Positions 8,335-16,112 of a stretch of DNA of 64,000 nt are shown in pieces. The translations under genes were made by a program, and so were the position numbers. The stretch is from contig NZ_DAXW01000003.1 of NCBI RefSeq assembly GCF_002506585.1, positions 1 through 64,000 of the forward strand, read 5' to 3'. The notes beneath the pieces were generated by a model that was given only the letters and a program-made list of their open reading frames with translations, was not told the origin of the DNA and made no database searches. The DNA comes from Methanoculleus sp. UBA430. GTDB taxonomy: Archaea; Halobacteriota; Methanomicrobia; Methanomicrobiales; Methanoculleaceae. Each line of letters opens with the position of its first letter. Positions within the stretch are counted from its first letter, which is position 1.

Positions 8335-11300
8335 ATGAAAAACCGTTTGACAGCAATAACAAGGCTAAGAATCCTTCATGCACTTATTATAGTACTTTTA
8401 GTTGTTCCGTCTTCCGCATCGGCGATATCTGACGACACACTGTTCGCTCTCCAAGAAACGAACAGTGAATTTAAAAAAATACTGGATGCATCCTCAAGTA
8501 CTGGAAACAGCGATTTTCCGGGATCAGATAAATCGAATCTAACTGAAGGGCAGCAAAAACTCTCTACAGATCTCCTTCAGCTGCTGGATTCCGCTTTCCT
8601 TCCAGAAGTGATGACACCGGAGAAGCATAAAGCCGAGATGATGAATCTCCAGCAACTCTCCTCGGCGGACGGTTCCGGAAGCGGGGTCCTGTTTCAGGAA
8701 TCGTCAGAGAGCGTGTATGTCTACATTTTCATGAAGCCGGGTTTCCCGACGGATATCATTGACCCCTTTGCCGTTACCGTCACTGACCGGGATGAGGAAA
8801 ATAGTCTGGCGGTTGCGTGGGTACCAGTATCCAAACTCGAGGGGCTTGCGGCTCTGGATAGCGTCCGTAGTATCAGAACCGTGATGCCTCCGATCCTGAA
8901 CCGGGGATCGGTGACGACAGAGGGAGACGCTATCCTCCGGGCGGATCAGGTTCGCTCACAGTATGGCTTTCGTGGCAATGGCGTCTGCGTGGGCATCATT
9001 TCGGACGGTGTCGATCATATTGCATCCTCGCAGGCATCAGGCGACCTTCCCGGAGACGTTCGCGTGCTGAGCAATAGCAAGGGTGGGGACGAAGGAACAG
9101 CGATGCTTGAGATCGTCCACGATATGGTTCCGGATGCAGATCTCGTCTTCCATGATTGTGGCGCAAACAGGCTCGCATTCAACAATGGTATTGACGCCCT
9201 GATTGCATCAGGATGCACCGTCGTCTGCGACGATATCAGCTGGATCGGGGAACCTTTCTTTGAAGACGGTATTGTGGCATCCCACATCGAAAGCGTTCTC
9301 GCCGCAAACAATATTATTTACATTTCTTCTGCCGGGAACGCTGCTACGAAACATTACCAGGGGACATATTACAATGGGTGGGATAACTGCCATGATTTCA
9401 GTGAAGGCTCGGATCCAACGTATCAGGAGCTGTATGTAAATATCCCTCCGGAGGGTCAGGTCCGCGTTGTTCTCCAGTGGAACGATATGTTCGGCTCGTC
9501 GGGAAACGATTACGATCTGTATCTCTGTGATTATGCTACGGGAGCCGTTGTTGCGTCCGGTACTACTGCACAGAACGGTGACGATGATCCGCTTGAAGCT
9601 CTCGCCTACACGAATACCCAAAGTATCGCGGAAGACTATGCCATTCTCGTTCAAAACTATCAGGGGGCTGCCAGCTCGCGGATTCTCGAAGTATTCATCT
9701 ACCCCGCTGGAGGTACCTACGTCTATACAGACAATATCCAGCCCTCCGACTCGATATTCGGACATCCTGCTGTGCAGGATGTCATCTCTGTAGGCGCGAT
9801 CGCCGCAAATGACCCAGGACACGACGTTATCGAGCCCTTCTCCTCCCAGGGTCCGGTTACCATCTCCTACCCATCCGCGGAATCCAGGCATAAACCGGAT
9901 ATCGCAGGGATCGATGGTGTTTCCATCACCGGAGCAGGCGGATTTTCTAAGCCGTTCTACGGAACCAGTGCTGCTGCCCCGCATATAGCCGGGATGGTGG
10001 CCCAGATCTGGGGCGCCTATCCGGCGAAAACGTCAGCGCAGATCAGAACGATGCTGTATACAACTGCTGTTGATCTGGGAACTCCCGGTTGGGACACCAT
10101 GTTCGGATATGGCCGTGCAGACGCACTGGAGATGTATCTTGCCGGAGGAGGCGTATCGATTCCGCCGGTCGCAAACTTTACTGCTGATATCACCTCCGGC
10201 ACCGCTCCTCTTGCGGTGCAGTTCTCGGATACCTCAACCGGCGAACCTACCGCATGGAACTGGACCTTCGGCGACGGCGCAACCTCCACCGAGCAGCACC
10301 CCATCCACACCTACACGGCAGCAGGCATCTATACCGTAACTCTGACTGCCACGAATGCCACCGGGTCAGATACCCTCTCGCGAGAGAGGCACATAACCGT
10401 CCTCGACGCCATGACCATCGGTCTCGGCGATGCCGGGGCGGCGAAGGGGCAGACCACCCAGGCGCTGCTGACCATCCGCAACGCATCGGCCATCGGTGGC
10501 GGGAGTCTCAACCTGACCTATGATCCCGCTATCGTGACGGTGGATGCGATAAACGGTGCTTCACCCTGGCATCTCACTTCAAATATCGACACCGCGAACG
10601 GCAAGGCACGCATAGTTTACTTCACTACCTACGGCCAGAGCGGGGATGTGCCCATCTGCACCGTGACTCTGAAAGCAACCGGAGAACCCGGCGATATTAG
10701 CCCGCTGAACATCACAGTAGATGAGCTCATAGATGATGGTGGCAAAGACCTCTCGTTTGCCGCCCTGCCGGTCCACGGTGAGTTCCAGGTGCTGTACCCC
10801 GATACCCCCGATCCCATCCGGTACCGCGACGCCAACGGCCTCTACAAGGGCATCCTGAGCGGAAATACGCTCTATTTCGGTGAAGAGAACCTGAACCTCA
10901 CCCGGCTGGGCGGTGCGCAACGGCTGGTCCACTACAGCAACATCTCGGCCGGCACAGTGGACGCAACCCTCAACGTGCCCGACTGCCACTCATTTAACGT
11001 GGTAGCCGGGGGAAGCCCGATCACCGGGCGCTACTACGCATGGGGAGACGACGGTCTCATCAACGGCAGGCCCTGGGTGGAGATCCGGCAGCCGATCACC
11101 GGCCTGGACGTTCTCCTGGGTGGCACGAACACTTCCGTCGGCGGCACCTCCCTCACCTGCAACGCCATTCTCGACGTTGCAATGGAGAACAACCTTGAAG
11201 GTCTCTACGCAACCCCGGCAGTCATCTTTATGGACATCGAGATCACGACGCCCGGCGGCGGAAAACTCACGCAGTTCGGCGCAACAGACCTGTCAGGCAT

Positions 11301-11880
11301 CCCCATCGAGGCTTCGAGGGTGTACATCCGTGGGATCTCCCTGAGCGGTGCCGATCCTGGATCCTACACCGCAAAGGCTGTCTGGCCGTCGGCGAGCGAC
11401 TTTGCCGGAAAAGGATACGATTCGAATGTCGTCACCTTTGAGATCGCCAGCACAACGTCACTGGCAAACTTCACCGCAAACACCACCACCGGCATCGTTC
11501 TGCTCACCGTCCAGTTCACCGACACCTCAACCGGCGATCCGACCGCATGGAACTGGTCGTTCGGGGATGGCGCGACCTCCACAGAGCAGCACCCCGTCCA
11601 CACCTACACCGCCCCCGGCACCTACACCGTGAATCTCACGGTCAGTGCCGCGAGCGGCTCGGACACACTCTCCCGGCCCGGCTACATCACCGTAATGGTC
11701 AAGGGTGATTTCGGTGGAGATGGTATCGTCGACATCGGCGATGTCTCCCGCGTAGCCTACATGGTCGTCGGGAAGGCCGCGCCCGACCCCGCCGCCGACT
11801 TCAACGAGAACGGCGCGGTCGATATCGGCGATGCGGCAAAGATCGCCTACTACTATGTCGAGAAGATCCCGGCATTGTGA
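8335..11880 (+). CDS. Secreted S8/S53-like serine peptidase with PKD, cohesin-like and dockerin-like domains
   Basis: Large secreted protein of 1181 residues. A signal peptide occupies about residues 1-30 (ends SSASA). The peptidase domain spans about 200-605, with Asp224 in GIISDGVD, an oxyanion Asn in SSAGN (335) and Ser545 in YGTSAAAPH. Where classical subtilisins have HGT, this protein has DEGT (Glu253), as in sedolisin-like members that use Glu, so the triad may be Asp/Glu/Ser. Then follow a PKD domain (about 616-694), a cohesin-like beta domain (about 695-820, LNLTYDPAIVTVDAI), a DUF3821/S-layer-like region, a second PKD (about 1040-1120) and a C-terminal dockerin-like pair of calcium loops (GDFGGDGIVDIGD; DFNENGAVDIGD). 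SD-like ggagaaggtgg precedes the ATG. It is first of three tandem dockerin-type genes. Confidence 0.85.
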   Translation: MKNRLTAITRLRILHALIIVLLVVPSSASAISDDTLFALQETNSEFKKILDASSSTGNSDFPGSDKSNLTEGQQKLSTDLLQLLDSAFLPEVMTPEKHKAEMMNLQQLSSADGSGSGVLFQESSESVYVYIFMKPGFPTDIIDPFAVTVTDRDEENSLAVAWVPVSKLEGLAALDSVRSIRTVMPPILNRGSVTTEGDAILRADQVRSQYGFRGNGVCVGIISDGVDHIASSQASGDLPGDVRVLSNSKGGDEGTAMLEIVHDMVPDADLVFHDCGANRLAFNNGIDALIASGCTVVCDDISWIGEPFFEDGIVASHIESVLAANNIIYISSAGNAATKHYQGTYYNGWDNCHDFSEGSDPTYQELYVNIPPEGQVRVVLQWNDMFGSSGNDYDLYLCDYATGAVVASGTTAQNGDDDPLEALAYTNTQSIAEDYAILVQNYQGAASSRILEVFIYPAGGTYVYTDNIQPSDSIFGHPAVQDVISVGAIAANDPGHDVIEPFSSQGPVTISYPSAESRHKPDIAGIDGVSITGAGGFSKPFYGTSAAAPHIAGMVAQIWGAYPAKTSAQIRTMLYTTAVDLGTPGWDTMFGYGRADALEMYLAGGGVSIPPVANFTADITSGTAPLAVQFSDTSTGEPTAWNWTFGDGATSTEQHPIHTYTAAGIYTVTLTATNATGSDTLSRERHITVLDAMTIGLGDAGAAKGQTTQALLTIRNASAIGGGSLNLTYDPAIVTVDAINGASPWHLTSNIDTANGKARIVYFTTYGQSGDVPICTVTLKATGEPGDISPLNITVDELIDDGGKDLSFAALPVHGEFQVLYPDTPDPIRYRDANGLYKGILSGNTLYFGEENLNLTRLGGAQRLVHYSNISAGTVDATLNVPDCHSFNVVAGGSPITGRYYAWGDDGLINGRPWVEIRQPITGLDVLLGGTNTSVGGTSLTCNAILDVAMENNLEGLYATPAVIFMDIEITTPGGGKLTQFGATDLSGIPIEASRVYIRGISLSGADPGSYTAKAVWPSASDFAGKGYDSNVVTFEIASTTSLANFTANTTTGIVLLTVQFTDTSTGDPTAWNWSFGDGATSTEQHPVHTYTAPGTYTVNLTVSAASGSDTLSRPGYITVMVKGDFGGDGIVDIGDVSRVAYMVVGKAAPDPAADFNENGAVDIGDAAKIAYYYVEKIPAL

Positions 11881-12230
11881 GGGAGATAGGCAAAGAACCC
11901 CTGAAGAACATCTCACCCCCCTCTTTTCGCCGTACTGCGTCGCCGGAACTCAAGGGCGGAACTGGATGGTAACAGCCCCGGGCTGTCCTCGGCCTTGCAT
12001 CAGGGGCACCGCTCAGAGTGCTCCGCCAATCCATCCCATGGATGCCCGGCCGCGGGGCCACATCAGTAGCTCCGGCGACAGCCGGGGCGGGGCTGAAGAC
12101 ACTCCCGAGGGATAACCTCCCCGAATCATATATAAGGAATGCTTTTTGTTAAATCGGACATTTGTCAAAATAAGGTAAAATTAGTAATAAAAATGCGAAA
12201 ATATAAATTTTCCGGCGATAATGACCGTAT
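11881..12230. other. 350-base spacer with TATA boxes for the metalloprotease gene
   Basis: No gene seen. The right part is AT-rich and holds two candidate TATA boxes: catatataagg near 12126-12136 and aaatataaatttt near 12194-12206. The latter is about 27 bases before ATG 12231, which would give an almost leaderless mRNA. Confidence 0.5.
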
Positions 12231-15200
12231 ATGCGAGATGCTTCTCCACAGTGCAGGATTGCTCTTTTTATCCTCTGCTTCAGTCTCCTTACAGCAACGT
12301 TCGCATCTCCGGCATCGGCCCTCATGGTCGAGCTCGCCCCCTCGTATCTCGCGGAGCAGTCGGACGCGATAGCGACCGGAACGGTCACCTCCGTCGAGAG
12401 TCGGTGGGATGGGACCGGCATGGCAATCGAGACTGTCGTCTCCTTCTCGGTCGACCGGACCCTTGCGGGCCAGCTCCAGAACGATACCGTCCTCGTGGTT
12501 CCGGGCGGAACGGTGGACGGGATCACGCAGTGGGTGGAAGATGTCCCGATCTTCTTTCCGGGCGAGAACGTCGGGCTCTTCCTGAGAGAGCGTCCCGACG
12601 GATCCTATCAGCCGGTCGGCCTCTCACAGGGCGTCGTACCCCTCGCCGGAACGTCCGCAGCGAAAGCCAGGGAAGCGGGCCTGCTCACGCCGGACGAGTT
12701 TGCGGACCGGGTGGACGCCGCGCTGCAGGGCGACGCCGATGTTCTGTGGACGACGACAACATCGATGCCAGCGCCTGTCGGAACCACAGCGGTTTCCATC
12801 GACGCCGTCGCCCCGACGACCACATCGGCAGGGACCGGGACGGAGGTGACGATAACCGGGACCGGGTTCGGGACCAAGGCGTCCAGGGAGAGTGACGCAG
12901 ATGTCGCATTCTTCTTCACCTCAACCGGCGGCATGTCCTACTGGATCTATGCGAGCGGATACCTGCCGGTTACGGGATGGCAGAGCGCTAACTCAAACGA
13001 CATCGTCTCCTGGACCGGCTCGCAGATCATCTGCAAGGTCCCGACCGGAATCGCCTGGCGGGGGCAGATGTACTGGGGATCGGCAAGCAGCGGGCCGGTC
13101 TACGTGCTCCATGATGACGGGACGACCACCTTCGGACCATACTCGCTCAGCGTTCCGTTCGGGTGGAGCAAGAAACGCTGGCAGGGGGCCGCGCCCGTCG
13201 TCTCCTACTACGTCAACCCACCCCCGGTATCGGGCGCTCTCGCCGCGACGCAGAACGCCGCCGGGACATGGACAGCGGTCCAGGGCTCCGACTTCTCCTT
13301 CCAGTATGCCGGAACCACATCCTCAACGGACAGGGGATACAACTCCAAAAATGAGATCCTCTGGGGCGATATCGCCATCGACGGGGTGCTTGCCCAGGCG
13401 AGCACCTGGTTGTACGGGGAGCAGGTTGCCGAGTGCGACATCAAGTTCAATACCCGCTATACCTGGTCAACGACCCCCCAGACCGGTGCGTACGATATCG
13501 AGACGGTCTGCCTCCACGAACTCGGCCACTGGGTCCAATTGCAGGACCTCTACGGGAACGTCCCGGGATACCCCTCCGACACGGGGAAGGTGATGTACGG
13601 CCGGACCGGTTCCGGCCAGACCAAACGCACCCTGACCGAATCCGATGCTGACGGAGCACGCTGGATCTACCCCGGCCAGACCCCGGCCCCGGCGATCGCC
13701 GGGATCACCCCGAACACCGGGTATGCCGGCAGCGTCGTCCAGATCACCGACCTTGCAGGAACCGGCTTCCAGAATGGCGCGACGGTGAAGCTCACCAGTT
13801 CGGGGCAGCCCGATATCATGGCGACAGGCGTCTCGGTCGTCTCGTCGTCACGGATTGCATGCACGTTCGACCTCGCCGGCCGGGCGGCGGGCGCCTGGAA
13901 CGTCGTCGTCACGAACCCCGACGGGCAGTCCGCCACACTCCCGCAGGGCTTCACCGTCAGGACCCCGGTCGCCCTCACCCTCACCGCCGGGAAGGATTCC
14001 GTCATGCGCGGCAACCAGTTTGATCTGACCGTCGGTGGCGAGAGCGGCCGGACATACTTCATCTACATCAAGGCGGCCGGGGACACCCCGCCGGCGGCGT
14101 ATCCATCTATCGTGTCCGGACAGTCCGGCATCAGCAGCATCGGGACCTCCGGCCCCCGGAGCGTGGCAAACGCGACCGCGGCGTCGCAGGCGAATGTCAC
14201 TGTCGGATCCTCCGGCACCCGCACCATCTGGTTCGAGACGAACACCTCAACGAGGGCGCAGGACTACATCATCGAAGCGATCGACTGGACCGATCCTTCG
14301 CGCTCGGCAAGCGCCACGGTGAGCGTGGAACGGGGAGCAGTGACCATAACATCGGCCGGCACCGGCATACACTATACCGGTGACGAGGTTGTCTTCTCCG
14401 GCACAAACACCGACAGTGCAACGACATATCTCTTCATCACGGGACCGGAACTTGCAGCGAACGGAACAAGGCTTGACGACACGGCCATACCCTGCATAAC
14501 CGGAGATGCCGGCACGTTTACACGGGTAGATGTAAACCAGGATGATACCTGGGAGTATCGCTGGAACACCAGCAGTTGCGGGCTTGCACCGGAGAGCGGT
14601 ACACATGCCAGTTGCACCGTCTACGCCGCTTCAGTTCCCAATGCCAAAAACGATCTGGCCAATGCCGCGTATGGAACAACCTCACTCATGCTGAGGGGTC
14701 CACCCGACACAATCAACCAGATCGCCATCCTGCCGGCAGCCTCAACGCTGACAGTCGGGCAGACATGGGCGTACACGGTGGCGCTCGATGCCGCCCCTGC
14801 GGAACTCCTCAGTTATAACCTCACCGTGCAACTGACCGATCCGGCCGTCGGCGAGATTGTCGGAGTCCATTTCCCGCCGTGGTCGGTTATCCCGGCAAAC
14901 GGCACGATGCCCGCCGATACGGTCTGGTGCAGCGCCAGGGATTCCACGGGGGCTTCCGGGAACGCCAATATCACGCTGGTGACGGTAACGATCCGTGCCG
15001 ATGCCCCCGGCACGACGAACATCACGGTCCTCCCCGGCAGGATCGAAGACCGGCATGGCGGCAGGTATTTCCCTGCCGTGACCCGGGCGCAGCTCCACGT
15101 GAATGCCCCCGTCGCAAACTTCACCGCTGACGTCACCGCCGGCACAGCGCCGCTCACTGTCCGGTTCACCGACACCTCGACCGGCGCCCCGACCGCCTGG

Positions 15201-15533
15201 CTCTGGTCGTTCAGCGACGGCGCGACCTCGACCGAACAGCACGCCACTCACACCTACACAATGTCGGGCACCTACACCGTGAACCTCACCGTCAGCACCT
15301 CCGACAGCTCAGACACGCTCTCCCGGTCCGATTACATCACCGTCACACGCGTCAAGGGTGATTTCAACGGGAACGGTGAGGTCGATATCGGCGACGTCTC
15401 CCATGTCGCGCATATGGTCGTCGGGAAGGCCGCGGCCGACCCCGCCGCCGACTTCAATGAGAACTGCGCGGTCGACATCGGCGACGCGGCGAAGATCGCC
15501 TACTACTACGTCGAAAAGATCCCGGCGCTGTGA
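12231..15533 (+). CDS. Secreted matrixin-like metalloprotease with IPT/TIG, cohesin-like, PKD and dockerin-like domains
   Basis: Exported protein of 1100 residues with a clear signal peptide (about 1-28, ends SPASA). After an N-terminal domain and an IPT/TIG-like module, residues 429-439 read HELGHWVQLQD: HExGH with Asp at the third zinc-ligand position rather than His. VMYG about 25 residues later would be the met-turn. This resembles matrixins but with a snapalysin-type Asp ligand. Then follow a second IPT/TIG domain (about 485-578), an S-layer-like beta domain, a cohesin-like domain (about 825-960), one PKD domain and a dockerin-like end with two calcium loops. The dockerin has Cys (ENCAVDIGD) where its neighbours have Gly. 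It probably degrades or remodels surface proteins, and could be tethered through the dockerin. Confidence 0.8.
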   Translation: MRDASPQCRIALFILCFSLLTATFASPASALMVELAPSYLAEQSDAIATGTVTSVESRWDGTGMAIETVVSFSVDRTLAGQLQNDTVLVVPGGTVDGITQWVEDVPIFFPGENVGLFLRERPDGSYQPVGLSQGVVPLAGTSAAKAREAGLLTPDEFADRVDAALQGDADVLWTTTTSMPAPVGTTAVSIDAVAPTTTSAGTGTEVTITGTGFGTKASRESDADVAFFFTSTGGMSYWIYASGYLPVTGWQSANSNDIVSWTGSQIICKVPTGIAWRGQMYWGSASSGPVYVLHDDGTTTFGPYSLSVPFGWSKKRWQGAAPVVSYYVNPPPVSGALAATQNAAGTWTAVQGSDFSFQYAGTTSSTDRGYNSKNEILWGDIAIDGVLAQASTWLYGEQVAECDIKFNTRYTWSTTPQTGAYDIETVCLHELGHWVQLQDLYGNVPGYPSDTGKVMYGRTGSGQTKRTLTESDADGARWIYPGQTPAPAIAGITPNTGYAGSVVQITDLAGTGFQNGATVKLTSSGQPDIMATGVSVVSSSRIACTFDLAGRAAGAWNVVVTNPDGQSATLPQGFTVRTPVALTLTAGKDSVMRGNQFDLTVGGESGRTYFIYIKAAGDTPPAAYPSIVSGQSGISSIGTSGPRSVANATAASQANVTVGSSGTRTIWFETNTSTRAQDYIIEAIDWTDPSRSASATVSVERGAVTITSAGTGIHYTGDEVVFSGTNTDSATTYLFITGPELAANGTRLDDTAIPCITGDAGTFTRVDVNQDDTWEYRWNTSSCGLAPESGTHASCTVYAASVPNAKNDLANAAYGTTSLMLRGPPDTINQIAILPAASTLTVGQTWAYTVALDAAPAELLSYNLTVQLTDPAVGEIVGVHFPPWSVIPANGTMPADTVWCSARDSTGASGNANITLVTVTIRADAPGTTNITVLPGRIEDRHGGRYFPAVTRAQLHVNAPVANFTADVTAGTAPLTVRFTDTSTGAPTAWLWSFSDGATSTEQHATHTYTMSGTYTVNLTVSTSDSSDTLSRSDYITVTRVKGDFNGNGEVDIGDVSHVAHMVVGKAAADPAADFNENCAVDIGDAAKIAYYYVEKIPAL

Positions 15534-16112
15534 GGCGGTGGGAGGGAGCCCGGAAGAGTACACGAACGCCTGAGCGCCCATCCGGCCGGTGAGAACCGCG
15601 CGGGTGGCGCTCTCGGGCGGGCCGGCCTCCCGCCGGGGGCTCCGGGACGCGGTCCCGGCCGGCCTGCCCAACCCCCGCTACCAGGCAGCCCTACCCATTC
15701 GAGAACGGGTGCATCAGCATCGGGCAGATGATCTACAGGGGAAAGGGTTTGGCCGCAGAGGGCACCGGGACCGGCAGGCAGCGCGCAGAGGAGAGGAGCC
15801 CGCCTGCTGTCCGGTGGGGCTCCCCGGTGCCTTTCTTCGAGCATAACGTCATTTCTTGAGAGCAGTTTTGATAAAACGGGTTTAGCACTTCAGTGATAAC
15901 AAAGAAAAGTTTTTCACTGTCTGGAGATTAGTATCGTGCATAGCCAGATAGCCGATCCGGCATCACGAGGGAATGACTTCCCCGATCGAGAGGCGTTCAT
16001 CGACCGTCGCGGCCATCCCGACATCCGGGCATCCCGATACCCCTCGCTTCCCCTTCTCGACTCCCGGGCAGCAGGAGCTCGCCGGCAGGATCGGTGTCGC
16101 GGATGCGTGGTC
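15534..16112. other. 579-base spacer with hypF debris
   Basis: Between the metalloprotease and the propeller-protein gene. The left half contains a decayed hypF 3' fragment (listed separately). An open frame extends upstream of the propeller gene to a GTG at 15936, but its 59 residues are Arg/Asp-rich, precede a perfect signal peptide, and look non-coding. AT-rich sequence at 15845-15925 may hold the promoter. Confidence 0.45.
15601..15746 (+). pseudogene. Decayed fragment of the hypF 3' end
   Basis: Bases 15601-15621 repeat 21 bases of hypF (7694-7714) exactly and encode RVALSGG. About 100 bases on, in a different frame, 15698-15746 encode FENGCISIGQMIYRG. This corresponds to GDGCISFGQVVYGG, the C-terminus of hypF at 7807-7850. 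The spacing roughly fits the distance in the intact gene. The fragment is frameshifted and has no start, so it is a relic of a second hypF copy or of a duplication. Confidence 0.65.

Noticed and set aside
15506..15844. Minus-strand frame after the metalloprotease gene
   Set aside because: Low-complexity Pro/Gly/Ala/Arg translation and position over the hypF relic indicate a chance frame.
15936..16112. Longer start (GTG 15936) for the propeller-protein gene
   Set aside because: The 59 extra residues are Arg/Asp-rich and would bury a clear signal peptide that begins at 16113.
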